Below are positions 1-11,876 of a stretch of 64,000 nt of DNA, in pieces. Origin of the DNA: Psettodes erumei (Eukaryota; Chordata; Actinopteri; Pleuronectiformes; Psettodidae); contig JAFBJZ010000512.1 in NCBI GenBank assembly GCA_016785225.1, positions 3,509,001-3,573,000 on the forward strand. Reading direction: 5' to 3'. Position 1 is the stretch's first letter; each line of letters begins with the position of its first letter. The notes under the pieces were generated by a model. That model was not told where the DNA came from and made no database searches. It saw only the letters and a list, made by a program, of their open reading frames with translations. A program made the position numbers and the translations under genes.

Positions 1-466
1 CATCGTCTGAACGACTGCAGTTTTCTTTACACTCTTTACTAATGTTGTTTGTGATCAGGTCTTACGACCGGCAGTTTATCTGACCAGAACAGGTTCTACC
101 ATGTGGAACCCTGCTCCCAAGATTTACCAAACAAACCCAGGCCGAGGTCAGAAGCAATGCAGTCACACCTGGACAGTGATCCTGGACAGTGGTTCTTCTG
201 AGTTTCACATTTTAGCACCAGCACTCTCGAGCGTTAGTCGCTTTGGGTTGCTGATATTGCCGCGTGGTTTTCCGATCCTACATTTAAGTTTCACGACTTA
301 CACAAAAGTAATTCCAAAAGAGACATGCACAGGAATTGAGCATCAGGGCAGATTATGGCAATAACAACACAAAAAAACAGGGGCTCTTTTCAGGTGCCCT
401 GCAGAACTGTTCACAATTCACTCAGTGTGTCAAAGATCGTCAAAGATGAAATGTGCACGCTCCTAC
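1..466 (-). other. cuedc1: cuedc1 intron (partial)
   Basis: The sequence is downstream of the fourth coding exon on the minus strand. I looked for the expected next exon, which in human starts DRLKYESQKSK, and did not find it. It is most likely intron. Confidence 0.6.
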
Positions 467-731
467 CTCTCTCTAAGGCAATAAGGAACTCGCGGTTGCG
501 CTGCAGCTCCTTCATGAACTCCTCGTTCTGCAGGAACAGGGCGATGCGCTCGTCTTCCAGGTACTGCTTCAGTTTCTTGTCTTGCTCTGCACCGCCCGAC
601 GTCAAGCCCGGACCTCCAGCGGTTCCCGCAGCTCCGGAGCGAGCGCCGGACTGGGCTGTCCACTGGCTCATTGAAGAAACCGAGGAGGAGGAGGAGGAGG
701 AAGGCTGGGAGAGGCTGCTCTGAGAGCTCTG
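467..731 (-). CDS. cuedc1: cuedc1 fourth coding exon
   Basis: A Ser-rich low-complexity start, partly encoded by a TCC (plus-strand GAG/GGA) repeat near 676-700, leads into a Gly/Ala linker and then KQYLEDERIALFLQNEEFMK and LQRNREFLIALER. The family is conserved only from KQYLEDER onward, so the linker is lineage-specific. The donor GTAGGA follows at 461-466 and the exon ends in phase 1. Confidence 0.9.
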
Positions 732-1971
732 CTGACGTAAAGACATCACTTAAAGTCATTCCCTATATACTCTATGATGTACTATAGTAATCAGTGTATA
801 GTAAGTGTAATAGTTTTTTTTAAATATACAGTGTGATTAAATGGGCCAGAACTATTTTCTGAGCGATTTGACTGTTTTTTTTTTACCTTAGCACTGTTCA
901 ACTGCTGCGGCAGAATCCGCAGAAAATCATCGGGGAGATTCCCGAGCAACGGTGGGTTCCAGTTCCGATAGCTTCTGACCTGCTGGTGACCTTGAGGTGG
1001 CTGGGCTTCAAATCTAGCAGAGCCCATGGAGCAACACAACGCACGAGTTAGCTCTGCCAACTGCACGAGTCGCATTATCAACTCCCCAGCTGCTGCTGCT
1101 GCTGGATCCAGCGCCTTTCGCTTACCTCGGTGGAGGTGTCGGTGGGGTTTCTGGGTATTTCCTGTCGTAAATGTGCATATCGTACGTCGGTGGAGAGTAG
1201 ACTGGAGGCGGTTCCTCGTCTGAACTATCGGGTTCCAGCGTTCGCTCCAGAATCTGGGAAGAAACATAGAATACGGACACGGTCACTCTGTGTCACTGCA
1301 CCGTCAACTCGTAACGAACGCTAAAGTCGGGAGGCGTGTGTGTGCGTTTGTGAATGTTTGCGGTGTGTGTGTGTGTGTGTGTGTGACTGTGTGTGAATGT
1401 GATCTTCAGTAAAGCCATAGCGGAAGGGCTGAGAATAAATATTCAGTCATCAAAAGGGTAATTTATAACCAGTGATCATATACAGTTGGTCAATAAATTT
1501 CTTTCTATTTTTCCCTCATCATCTTGAAATGTCTATCTAACAATGACCCCACTGGCAATCAATGAAACGAGGGGGGGGTTGTTCATGTTGTCGGTACCAA
1601 CAGGCCCGGCCAGCATCAGACCCCCTGAGTGGCGCCGGTGCCCTCGGACCCCTTCCACTGACCTCTGGTGGGATGCTGTCATCCGAATCCGAGCTGTCAT
1701 CCGAGCCCTGTCCGTCGATGCTCATCTGGAGCAGCTGGTCGATGGTGGCGTCCACCGCTCCGTTGTTGGAGCGCAGCACGCACTCGATCACCTCGTAGTC
1801 CATGGAGGGGAACATGGTCTTGAAGTCCTCCATGGCCTGGTTGAACTCCAGGCGGCGGACCTGCCGGTTGGGCCTGCTGTTGTTGAGCTGGCCCTGTCCG
1901 CCGCCGGCCCCGCCGCCGCCGCCGCTTCTGGAACCGCCATTGCTGCTGCTGCGCTTGAACAGGCTCGTCAT
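467..1971 (-). CDS. cuedc1: CUE domain-containing protein 1 (partial, 3' exons off the left edge)
   Basis: Four spliced exons (1663-1971, 1126-1253, 887-1013, 467-731) join in phase to about 276 residues that align along their length with vertebrate CUEDC1 (human 386 aa). The start is the ATG at 1971, opening MTSLFKRSSS as in mammals. A Gly-rich linker is followed by a CUE domain at about residues 41-84 with the family MFP motif (53-55) and the di-leucine near its end. Next come an acidic DSSDSDD stretch, a Pro-rich segment, the conserved RNWNPPLLGNLPDDFL block and the LKQYLEDERIALFLQNEEF helix. CUE domains bind mono-ubiquitin; the role of CUEDC1 itself is poorly defined. All splice sites are GT/AG. 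The last exon ends in phase 1, so roughly 100 C-terminal residues must lie left of position 1. Identification is firm; the truncation is only a window effect. Confidence 0.93.
887..1013 (-). CDS. cuedc1: cuedc1 third coding exon
   Basis: It encodes YRNWNPPLLGNLPDDFLRIL and then PQQLNSAK, the most conserved block of CUEDC1. The acceptor is TAG at 1014-1016 and the donor is GTAAAA. The T-run just past the donor on the plus strand is intronic. Length 127 nt, ends in phase 0. Confidence 0.92.
1126..1253 (-). CDS. cuedc1: cuedc1 second coding exon
   Basis: It encodes ILERTLEPDSSDEEPPPVYS followed by a Pro/Tyr-rich segment (PPTYDMHIYD, PETPPTPPP), matching CUEDC1 of other vertebrates almost residue for residue. 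It is flanked by an AG acceptor and a GTAAG donor. Length 128 nt, phase 0 to 2. Confidence 0.92.
1362..1385. repeat. GT dinucleotide repeat in a cuedc1 intron
   Basis: About twelve GT units. Confidence 0.9.
1663..1971 (-). CDS. cuedc1: cuedc1 first coding exon (CUE domain)
   Basis: This exon encodes residues 1-103: MTSLFKRSSS, a Gly-rich stretch, then the CUE domain and an acidic tail ending SDDSIPPE. The donor GTCAG follows the GAG codon at 1663 and the exon ends in phase 0. The 5' UTR continues upstream in the same exon, probably to the acceptor at 2355. Confidence 0.92.
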
Positions 1972-2354
1972 CCTCAGGGCCGGGCTGCCTCAGGTGCTGC
2001 CAACCTACGGACAGGACGGCTCTGCCCCGTCCGTCGCCGCCCACTTCCGCCCCTTCAGTCTCAACTTGCTTTTCGCTGTTTCCCCCCCGTTCAGTTTGTC
2101 ATTCTCACACAAACATGGCAGTCTTTTCATAGGACTTTAGAAAAACTGGAGTCCCCCCCTCAACCCACCCACCCCCAAGTGCTACTTGTTATTCCTCTTA
2201 TTCTGCTGCATCCGGCATGGCTGTATTATCGGTTTGTGCGGGGGCTGTAATGGTCAGGCGGTGGCAGAAATTAAACGTCGGCGGTCCCGTCACCAGGTGG
2301 AGATTGGAATCAAAATCCGCCGGGGAGCACACATGGCTGCATCACGGTAATCAC
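1972..2354 (-). other. cuedc1: cuedc1 5' UTR in the first coding exon
   Basis: A strong minus-strand acceptor, a pyrimidine tract ending CTCTCCCTGTAG, lies at 2355-2367. From there to the ATG at 1971 no further donor is needed. This fits the human gene, whose ATG lies in the second exon. A weaker internal acceptor closer to the ATG could shorten the exon. Confidence 0.5.
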
Positions 2355-2956
2355 CTACAGGGAGAGAGGACGGACATTAGCAAGAGTTTGTGACTGTGAC
2401 ATGATACGGTTTTTAAGCGAATCGACATTTGTGCGCGTCAGCTGGGTCTCACGGAAATCCAACTGGCAAGCAAGGTGAAAAGACGGAGAAGCCCGTCATA
2501 CAAAGACGTCCAGACCCTAATCAGTTGTGAGGGTTCAGTTCGCTGGATCATCAAACAGCGTCTCACGCGCTCACTTCACACTCTGCGGGTTCGAACCGCA
2601 AACGTCTACTTCAGTCACTGTTGCCATGTAAACCGAGCGCCACGCCATTGAGATCCGTGAGGAGAGGCCGTCGCGGAAAGAACAATTTATATCGTGTGAC
2701 AGTCAGTAAGTAATACTGACACACAGCATGATGCTCATTCATGTGCTTTGCCAATACGGTTAACTTCAACCCGTGTATCTTTTAGCCTACTTCTGCTGCA
2801 GAATGAGAGCGTGTGGGTGCTGTACCAGCGATAGCGCGCCTCTGCCGCGCACGCACAAAGATACCTTCCCAACATCATCGTATTAATCTGCACCTAAGAA
2901 GCGCGCTATATTTAGCACACAATCCAGGACTCTCAGCCCTCAGAGGGAGAGACAGA

Positions 2957-2979
<23 letters not shown>
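2957..2979. repeat. GT dinucleotide repeat
   Basis: About eleven GT units followed by a GA tract. Confidence 0.9.
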
Positions 2980-2987
<8 letters not shown>

Positions 2988-3278
2988 TGTGTGGGAGTTA
3001 GCTGCTTGAAATCAGACTGGTCTTCCCAGTGACGCGCGCGCTCTGGACAAGTTACGAGCAGGCGGCGCGGGGTCACACTTGCGTGATATTTGATCCACAT
3101 CCGTGCAAAAACAGCCTCGGGTGTCTCTCGCCGTGATGTGCGAGCACGCGGGGGAGGATCGGGCCGACTTGCCGCGCGGTCCCTAAACTCTGAATTTGCA
3201 TTTAGCATGCGCTCGTCCACGGCTCGTTTGCCGCGCGTGTGAATTCCGAATCGTTTCGGACGTTTAAGCCGGCCTCAC

Positions 3279-3450
3279 CTGTTCCCCCAATCTATGTCAG
3301 TCTGCAGTGCTGTTAATCTCCCGGCAGCGCCGACCCTGGGCTGCCACTATCGCTCACCGTCCCACTGATTTGCTTCCTTTGCCGCCTGGCCCGCAGCTTA
3401 GCTCGACACCACAAATGGGTGCAATGCCACGGCGACAAAGAATCGGGTTT
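3279..3450 (-). other. cuedc1: Candidate cuedc1 non-coding first exon and promoter
   Basis: On the minus strand, GGGGGAACAG is followed by the donor GTGAGG at 3273-3278, and the DNA around it (2.8-3.5 kb) is CpG-rich. It would splice to the acceptor at 2355. The upstream boundary is a guess. A second CpG-rich area at 5.7-6.7 kb could be an alternative first exon. Confidence 0.35.
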
Positions 3451-5700
3451 TGCAAGGTGAAGCAATAGGTGGAACGACCGAATGGCCTTATGTGAATGAA
3501 GCCGGAGACTGCGTTAGATGCAGTCTGATCCTGGGTGGCGGAATGGTCCTATGATTTGCTATATGCGTGTAAGACACGCGACAATGGTGGCAGGACATTT
3601 AAAAAAAACAACAACAACATTAACATGAACTACGACCGTATGACCTTAGTGTGGTACCTTCCAAATGAAACGGCAGTTAAATCACACTTGGTTTAAGAAC
3701 ATTAAAGAAAGTTGTCAGGGCTTCTTTACAAATCAAGACTGACGCGTCTAACAAGGGGATGGCTGCTCGTGCTGGAATAAAAATGTTTCAATCGAACGTC
3801 GAATTGAATTGTTTACCGTACCATGTTATGTTTCAGGGAAGCAACGTCCAATTTCCAACGTTTCACGGTTATAAGAACTGGCTGACAAGTGGAAAATGTC
3901 TTTTCCTTGTGGTACCGCCAGGTGTCAAGGTCTTTGATTTAATTTCTTCCCATTAACGCGACCGGAGGCGAAAAGGGGGAAAAAAAAAACCCAACACTGA
4001 ACCTGGTGACATATCAGCACGTGAGAGGCCATCTGGCACATGAACCAGAACACTTAAACTACTCTTTGAGGCTTTGTTTGGCTGGATCTAGGTCACAGAT
4101 GTGCACACATTTCCCCCTCTAATTTCAGTAACCGAATGCATGGCACCGAGGGGCGTAGCGGGAACGGCCGCCCCGGCCAGTCCGCGGGGAAGCGCACGCC
4201 GCGCTTTTTCGTTTTACGTTGGGATTTGCGGCACCCAGTTTAAAAAAGGAAAAAAGTTGCAACGTCATCACTGGTGCCAACACACGTCTTCAAAAGGAAA
4301 GTTAATTATGACCAAACCAAGTCACACGGGCTTACTAGTGCAGGAAAAAATAAAGACTTGAAACTTAATTACCCCAGTATTACTTATTCATATCCATTTT
4401 TTCATATTATATTACTAGTAACTGTGTACCGAGGGGTCTCCTTAACAGCAATACAGTGGGATGTCTGTTTTAAAAAGGGACGAGAGACAAAAAAAAAAAA
4501 AAAAAGATCACACAGTCTTCCTTGTCTGTGTCCGGCAGTCAGGGCGTTAACGGCCACTAAAGCCACACGGAAACGTTAAGATGGGAAGTGCAGAAGCCCT
4601 AATAGAAAGGTTGGAGAGGTCTCCGCACAGAGCTAAGGGACACTCAGTGTAATCGTGCTTCGCTCATCATCGAACGCCTGCGTATTCACCAGCCCAGTTC
4701 AGGTTTGTCCAAAACAAACTGTACAAGATTCCCTGGTTTGGGGTCTTTCCTTGTCCGAGCAGGTCTGTCCAGCGGCACTTCCTCTCGGGCTGCGTGCCAT
4801 TCCCAGCTAACTTCACCAATCAGATTCTGCACACAGTGGGACAGGAAGCGCCGCCTGAGTGGCCCAAATCAGGCCAAGTTGCACTTAAGTTTGATAAAAA
4901 TCTCCCTTTTCTCTTGCATGGGGAAATGAGGCTATTTGTACATTTGAGCATGGGTGTAAACAGGTGATTAAGATCATGCACGGGGCATTCGCCCTGCAAA
5001 CCGGCTGCAGGAACCACGATGGTATCGCGAAAATGGCCTTACAACGGTGAAAAAGAAGGAGTTGTGTATTTACTCACTGCACTGTGTTGTAAGAATCTGA
5101 CAACTTCACTTAGCGACACACACACACACACACAAGCCCCCACAATACAGCCGCCTTTTCCGTGTTATCGGCCTTTAGTCGGGCATCATGTTCGTGGCGG
5201 CTGTTTTCTTTTCAGTGGACAGGGTTCATTTGCGATGTTTTGCCCTGATAAGTCAGTGACGAGCGATTTATCCTTCCTGCCAATAGGGCATTCAGTTGAC
5301 CCAGGCTGCGGCGATCAACAGAAGCAGATAACTAAAGATTTTCGCATTATAATTAAAGATATGCTTCAGAATCTGCACTCCTCGCCGGTGTCGTCTGGAA
5401 GATGATATTCCTTAATTCATTTCACTTTACAAGTCATGTAAAAGGCACGATTTTGACAAACAACTTTAATTCCAAGCCACCGGCGCATTACCTGGCAGTA
5501 TGCGTTTTGGTGAGAAGAAATAAAATTTACTTAAATAAGCCATTAAGGATCTAGTAGCATATTATCATATCATATTTCGATGGCCAAAAGAAGTGCTCAG
5601 TTCAGGTAGCGTGACGACTTCAGTCATCCGAACAACGTACCAGAACCTGGCAGCCACTGCTGTAGCCAAAAGGGGACAAATAAAAGTCGGTGTAAATCAA
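3451..5700. other. Non-coding intergenic stretch
   Basis: No supported gene was found. It holds short A-runs and a CA repeat at 5116-5134. The open frames present are short and have no recognisable family or splice support. Confidence 0.5.
5116..5134. repeat. CA dinucleotide repeat
   Basis: About nine CA units. Confidence 0.85.
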
Positions 5701-6720
5701 AATCTCTATTACGCTGGCCGACCGGGTGTATTTAAAGGAGAGTATTTCGGGAGGGACAGCTGACGAACACCGCGGCGACTTGCGGCTCACAACTTTTTGT
5801 TTACGCGTCCCGCCCGCGAAACGTTTGGGGGCTACGTTAAGGGATCTTATTTATAAAGCGTGGCATACCTTAACGGCACGCGCCCCTCTGCGCGTGCGCT
5901 CTCCTCGGTTATAGATCGATGCTAGCCAGCTAACGGTGCACTTCAGCTGCTAGCCAACTCACACGCGGCCAAACGCCGCTCGAAACGTCCAGATTCGCTG
6001 CGAGAAAAAAAGAAAGGAAGAAGAAGTGTGCAGCGTTGACTTCGTGCGGCCGTAGCTAATGTTAGCAGCGGCCTTTTGGCGAGGCGAGGTTTAGCAGCGA
6101 TGCGCTAGCAATCCCCAGCTATCGTTAACTAATCGCAACCAGGCGACATATGCACTCCAGACAGGGAATCATCCCAGAAGGCCTCGGCCAAGTGATTCTA
6201 CCCTCGTTAGCTCTCGCATTAAATGTGTCGCCGAATTCAACGCGCGAATCTCACGAAGTGCACTGATTCTCCATGTAGGAGATGCGTGCTCCTAAAAACA
6301 ACACTTCTCCCCACGCACACAAACACGCACACACACACACACACGACCCTCGTCGTGTTTACAAAGTGAAGCGGCAAAACTAAGGCGAAATATTTCTATT
6401 AGATCCAGGAGTCCAAGCTGCGTGCGGTAAAACGCGTCTTTCAGCTGGGGAAAAACAGAAATGAAAACGTATGGTCAACGGTAACGTTACTCACTGACAG
6501 CGGCACGGAGGGTTCAGCTGAACGGATGATGTCCCCAGTTCGCTCGAGTCGACAGGAAGCACAGCTGAGCAGCAGGACGGTGGGTTCTGGCATCGTAATG
6601 GGAACCAGAAGGACGACGTCCCCTCCCCTCACCACCGCGAATGCCATTAAATTTAGCCAGCAGACCGGATGTGCCAGGTTCGCCGCAACCCACTGCGAGC
6701 TTCAACATAAAAGGCGTGTT
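5701..6720 (-). promoter_or_regulatory. CpG-rich stretch, possible promoter or alternative first exon
   Basis: CpG is frequent compared with the flanks, and the GCTAGC/GCTAAC-type sequence resembles fish 5' UTR DNA. On the minus strand a consensus donor GTGAGT occurs near 6491-6496. It could serve as an alternative cuedc1 leader or a separate transcript. No protein in it is recognised. Confidence 0.3.
6327..6344. repeat. CA dinucleotide repeat
   Basis: About nine CA units in the CpG-rich stretch. Confidence 0.85.
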
Positions 6721-7940
6721 TACGTGTGTAGACGGAGCGTAACGCGCAGTGTTTACAGAAAGTTAAAAAAAAAAAAAAAAATGCCCATCAAAACACATAT
6801 TTTTGGTAATTAGAAAAAAATTTAGTGTGTAAAAAAAGCAGTTGACAAGCTCTGAAAAGAATATAGGTCAAAGCGTTTTTTTGTTTAATTTAACAAGATC
6901 AAATATCAAATCAATCAAATATAAAATCTGTCAAATATCAAACCATTTATTTTATTTTATCAGGAATAATAGTAGCAGGGTATTGTTTCATGTATAAAAT
7001 ATGCTGAGACTGATGAATATAAACAAAACTCCAGGGTAGCTTGTCAGCACAGTTTTTGAGGAGCATTTTGGGAGAAGTCTAACTTGAAGTGCAAATGGTC
7101 AAATGGTTGTGCTTTCTGTCTTGCTTTGATAAGCTTGTTTGTTTGTTTGTTTTTTTTTTTAAATTTAATGCAGCTTCTCAAGCCGTGCCCCAAGGCCTCA
7201 GTCTACTGTCTGAGTCCTGCTTTCGCCCCTGCTGCTGGTGCCAGTGCTGGGTGTCACATATGGAATAAAACTCCAGGGAACGAGAGCTGTGCGCTGCACA
7301 GGAGTTTGCAGACTCCAGGCTTTGAGCACCCCGCAGGTGTTTTAAATGACCCCTGTCTGGAAAGACCAACAGTGAGGTGTAGGTCGGGTGGAGCTATGCT
7401 GGGAACCACTTAATTTCACCAAACTACCTGCTCTTAGAATGATAACTGGGTAAGTGCCCCCACCCCAGTAGAGGTGAAGAGCTGTCAGCTGCACATTCAT
7501 ACTACAGGTGCAGGCTTTTTGTTGTTGCCGTTGTTATGACTGGCATCAGATGTGAGCTTTGATGTGACTTAGCTTCAAAGAACACCTGGCCTCACCTGTT
7601 GGGTTGCTGTTCATCTAAATGAGAAGTAGCTGACCTCAGTGACACAGTTTCTACATTTGACTGCTTTAGCGACAATACACTTTCACAGCAGTGATTCACC
7701 CGACAAATGCATTTAGATTTGACTCATGAGTCCAACTGTATTTTATTTTTAGATTTTCTAAAATAATCCATTCCATTCTCCCTTTCTGTAGAACTTCCTT
7801 TGCACCGGAGATCTGCCATGCATACACACAAATGTTGGCGATCACACATCCGTTGACCGACAGAAACAATGTGACCAAGAATTCCTGTAAACCCGCATAC
7901 TAAGGAAGACGTGAAAAAGAAAGGGACCAGAAATACTTTC
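6721..7940. other. Non-coding, AT-rich intergenic stretch
   Basis: A-runs and T-runs are common and nothing in it resembles a coding exon. Confidence 0.45.
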
Positions 7941-7947
7941 AATAACT

Positions 7948-7953
7948 TTTATT
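7948..7953 (-). terminator. Orphan minus-strand poly(A) signal AATAAA
   Basis: The hexamer lies in a minus-strand context with T/GT-rich sequence just beyond it, as at real transcript ends. No coding exon lies within 3 kb upstream on that strand. It could end an alternative long 3' UTR of akap1 or an unannotated RNA. Confidence 0.3.
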
Positions 7954-10232
7954 CTTTTCCCTAATATATCTGTACAATCAGCAAATCGAACTTAAGATGA
8001 GCCTATAGCAAAAACTGATCTGTACACGTTAAATGCTTTTGGGCACAACAGCTCAGAAACACCCATTCAAACAATCAAAGGATAACGTGTCTGGCTGCGC
8101 AAACACTTTACAAAAAAAAAAAAAAAAATCAGTCCCACAGTATGAGAGCATCGAGTGACTTGACTGAAAGAGGGGCGGCAAGATGAATCAGACCAAACCA
8201 AACAGAAACAAGCAAACAAAAAAAAACATGTTCCCTTTATATCGCTTTCTCTCCAGTGTTATAGAAAAGTACAGTCAAATATCTTATTTACAGAGAAAAG
8301 AACAAAACTCTAAAGGGGTCTCTGGGCAGCGGGGGTTATCGTGTCATTGGGGGGGGGGGTAGTAGACCGGCGTGGAATTATTGTTTTTTAAATGTGGACT
8401 CGCGGTTCGTGCGAAACGGCGAGGAAGGACGCACGCAAGACAGTGACAGACGGACGACACGGCCACCGCTCCGGTTTCCAGCACCCGCACGCGGTCACCT
8501 TCCTCCGGAGGTCACGCGTGTCCCGCGCTGCTCTCCTGTCTGAATGTTTTCCCAGCGCGATCGCCTCCCTTTCCGCCGTCCGCTGCCCTCAGGCGCGTTG
8601 ATTTATTAAGCGATCGCCTTAGCAAACCATTCCTGAGATGCATTATTGTACGTTATGCGTTATCGAGGAGCTGTCCTTGTTGTCGTTAGTGTTGGTAACC
8701 TGTGTTATATTCGGTACGTAGTTAGTTTTCTCTTAGTTGTGTCGAACACAACGTTCGCCCCCCCCTCCCGTCATTCAAAACGTCCAAATAAAGCTGCCTT
8801 ATTGCTACAGTAATATGGACTTCATTTCCACGGAAAGGACACTCAATAAAAAGCATGAAACACGTGGATTTAATGTTCTGAATTAATGTCAGTAATCCCT
8901 TTTTTCGGCCCCTCCGAGCTGAATCTAAGCGGACACAGAGAGGGATGGTCGTGATATCGTGATACTGGATCAACAATACGAGTCAATGTCTGAAAAAAAC
9001 AAACAACAAAAAACAAACTCAATTACTGTGAAAAGACGCGTGAAGAGACTGATCTGAAAAGCTAAAAATGCTGTTGTAGTCTGTAGGATTGCGGCTCGAC
9101 CTGCTCAGGACCCTGTTCTTCATACTGGTGGGGGGCAGTATGTGACATTACCAGGTAAAGAGGACTTCTCAAGAAAGTCAGTGTCATCATGATCACGTCA
9201 AGTCGTGACTCCTGTCTGTTTGAATGAAGTGAACTGATGTGATCTATGCTTTTTGTCTGAGTTTTTTTTTTTTAACCCTGTATCGATTTATCTGACTCAC
9301 ATTACTTTAAAGTTGTTTTTTGTGGGATTTTTTTTGCATCACAACCTTCACTTGAAAGTAGCAGTGGTCCAGCTCTCCACCCACTGCTGTCCCTTATCAG
9401 ACAAATGAATCCACAGGCGGTTGATTAATTCTAAACGCATCCTTTTGGTCTGATGGATCTGATCGAACGTGAACTTATTTTCTCTGACCCTCCCTCCTTT
9501 GGTTGCAAAACAGTCTTACAGGGGGAAAAAGCCAAAATATTTATAAGGACAAACTTCCTACATTCTATAGCCTTATGTTCGACATACGAAAATCTACTGT
9601 ACTATGTTCTCGTTCTGTCATCTGTCATAACCAGCTCTGTGGTTATGCAGAATCACCAGGGTGCAGTCATCAAGCAGAACATGCTTCAAGGTGCGAGCTC
9701 CTAACACTAGAAACTACCTCAACATTTCTCAGGTTTGGGATGGAGGACTTGCTTTGTCCAAGCTGGTGACGGGGGGGGAGTACAAACAGAATGCACGAGC
9801 ATTGCAAGTGAACTCTTGTTATCCACATGTGAAGAACAAGGCCCCGTACAACACAGGCTGACGGGTGCCGAAATCCAACCAGACTTTCTGCTTTCAATTT
9901 ACCACAAGTATCGCCATGATTAAAAGTGTGGAACTGCTCCTGGGCTGTTTACAATGCATACTGATGACACAAGCTCTATTCTGATGGACAATTAACAATG
10001 GGGCCACGCTGAAGGGTGGTACTGCCAACCAAATCTTTCGCACGCCAGTCAGAGTTCTTAGTGGTTCTCTTTTACCGACACCCTCGCAGACGTCAGAGCG
10101 TCGCAACAGCAGCTTCATATTACCGAAACTCTGCTCCACATCAGACAAATCACTAATATAGTGTATTAATGCCGCATCTCAGCACAGAAGACCTGCCTTT
10201 CTTTGACCAACATGAAACACTCAGACAGTACA
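7954..10232. other. Unassigned non-coding stretch
   Basis: It includes a G-run (8350-8360) and a CpG-rich 250-bp segment (8390-8640). There is no recognisable exon. It may be 3' UTR sequence if the poly(A) signal at 7.95 kb is used. Confidence 0.4.
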
Positions 10233-10860
10233 TTAGTGAAGACGAGTCAAGTCGGACCTCCAGCAAGTTTGTCCCCCTTCAGGTTTTAGATGTTCAGCCA
10301 TGCAGTCACTGAGCACTTCAACGAGAACACCGCAGTCATGCTGGGAAACTCCTCCCTTTGCTCTCAGAACAGCCTTGGTTCTTCGTGCAATGGATTTCAC
10401 AAGATGTTGGAAATTTTCCTTTAAGATTTTGCTCCATGTCGACATGAATGCGTCACATTATCCCTGCAGATCTGTCAGCTGCAGACCTCCTTTTCTACCA
10501 GATTCAGATCTGGTGACCGGGGAGGACAATGAAGTTCACCAAATCCACTTTCATGAGACCCAGTCTCCAGCTGCCGAGTTGTGGTGAGACTGTGTCTGCT
10601 ACTGCATTGGATTTCTGGTCTTGGCTGATAGGAGTGGTAACTTATTTTGGTCTTATGCTGTTGCAGCTCGTCCACCACCACAGTCAAAGTCACTCAGATT
10701 AATTTTTTCCCCATTCTGATGTGTGGCGTCAACAGTAAGTGAACCTCCTGACCTGCGTCTGCACTATGTTATGCGCTGCACTGCTGCCACGTGATTGGCT
10801 GACTGCACGAAACAAGCAAGTGTTTCTGGCGTTCCCGTTAAAGTGCCCGGCGATCGCATA
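10233..10860 (-). mobile_element. Degenerate Tc1/mariner-like DNA transposon
   Basis: Read on the minus strand, 10,497-10,535 gives CPPRSPDLNLVEK, which matches the (W)P..SPDLNPIE motif around the last catalytic Asp of Tc1 transposases. About 10,340-10,445 gives WSKILKENFQHLVKSIARR, matching the family's C-terminal helix (W.K....CQ.LV.SM.RR). The flank near 10,790-10,860 (GATTGGCTGA then a GTTAAAGTGCCCGG end) resembles the terminal part of a common teleost repeat. The reading frame is broken and most of the N-terminal DNA-binding part is missing, so the copy is dead. The ends are approximate. Confidence 0.7.
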
Positions 10861-11425
10861 CCCTCTTTTATGACTGCTGAGGACACAGATATTTTGGGGA
10901 TTTCGAAATGCTGTGATAAAATCGCAGTGGATCATGATGATGTGCATCGGTTGTACATGGCTGATACGCTGTCAGGAAAAAAAATCCACTGGGACACAGT
11001 CAATTTGAGAAAACTTTCCAAGTTCCAGAGATCCAGAGAAAAAAGGTATTCAACTGTATTTTGTCTGGTGGATGGAAACTCCTGGTTCTTCTGGAGGCTA
11101 CAGCGCTGGGCAGACCAGCTGGGTGCTCTGTACTCCACCAGGGGCCACCCTCTGGCCTCCTCTGCACTTTGTGGTGATATCCCCCATCAGTCTCTGCAGC
11201 CTTCATGCCCACACTCTATCCAGATGAGAATATCCCAATCAACATTGAAAGGTATTGGTCTACAGATGACCGTAGCCGAAGTGTCCGCAAAAGTGAAAAC
11301 GTACTGGCAACAAGTGTCTACATAGTCTGATGGAGGCGCCTGTCCATCCACACAGCGGGATCATCCACAGTCTAAGCGCAAAGGCCCAGAGCAAAAATTA
11401 AGGTCGGACAGGGAGGAAAAAAAAA
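10861..11425. other. Non-coding stretch beyond the akap1 3' end
   Basis: A 176-codon open frame crosses it on the plus strand but has no family resemblance and starts inside the transposon remnant. I treat it as non-coding. Confidence 0.45.
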
Positions 11426-11813
11426 AAACATTTGTTGCACCTTTATTTAGTTACAATATAGATTTTCTTTAAAAATTTTTTACAAGTACCTCTTCCTGTC
11501 CTTCTTTAAGTTCTTTTTGTGTACAAGAGGGGAACGTTGTCTTATTTCGAAGCAGTGCTGTGTTCTTGTAGATTATGCCTGCAAACAATTTTTAATTTAT
11601 TTTCAAAATGAACTGGGGGAGGAGGGGAACAAGGACAATAACAACAGTGGGGGGAAAAAAAAAAAAGAGAAAGGAAAAGACAATCTTCTTCAATCCAGTG
11701 GTGGGGCTGGTGGGGCAGAGACCGGGGGCTAAGCCCCGTGACCCAAAACGCCTGACCACAAGAGAGTTAAGGGGTAGGAGGAGGAGGTGTAGAGGTCAGT
11801 CGGTGTTCGGAGT
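11426..11813 (-). other. akap1: akap1 3' UTR
   Basis: The sequence runs from the TGA to just past an AATAAA (minus strand, 11,442-11,447), giving a UTR of about 0.4 kb. A longer form reaching the 7.95-kb signal cannot be excluded. Confidence 0.5.
11442..11447 (-). terminator. akap1: akap1 poly(A) signal AATAAA
   Basis: This is the first canonical hexamer downstream of the akap1 stop codon in the transcribed direction. Confidence 0.55.
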
Positions 11814-11876
11814 TCAAAATCCATCCACCCAGGCACCCAGGCCTCTCTCTGCCAGTGTACGGTTCACTGAAATCAC
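11814..11876 (-). CDS. akap1: akap1 last coding exon
   Basis: It encodes VISVNRTLAERGLGAWVDGF followed by TGA. The human protein ends with a slightly longer SYYTSL tail, so the fish C-terminus is a few residues shorter. Confidence 0.9.
   Translation of the reverse strand: MISVNRTLAERGLGAWVDGF

Noticed and set aside
1543..2250. 235-codon plus-strand frame
   Set aside because: It is the antisense shadow of the first coding exon and 5' UTR of cuedc1.
2588..2599. GGTTCGAACC, a tRNA B-box-like palindrome
   Set aside because: No A-box or acceptor stem is found at the correct spacing, so it is not a tRNA gene.
10795..11325. 176-codon plus-strand open frame
   Set aside because: It starts inside the end of the transposon remnant, resembles no family and lies antisense to the end of akap1 transcription.
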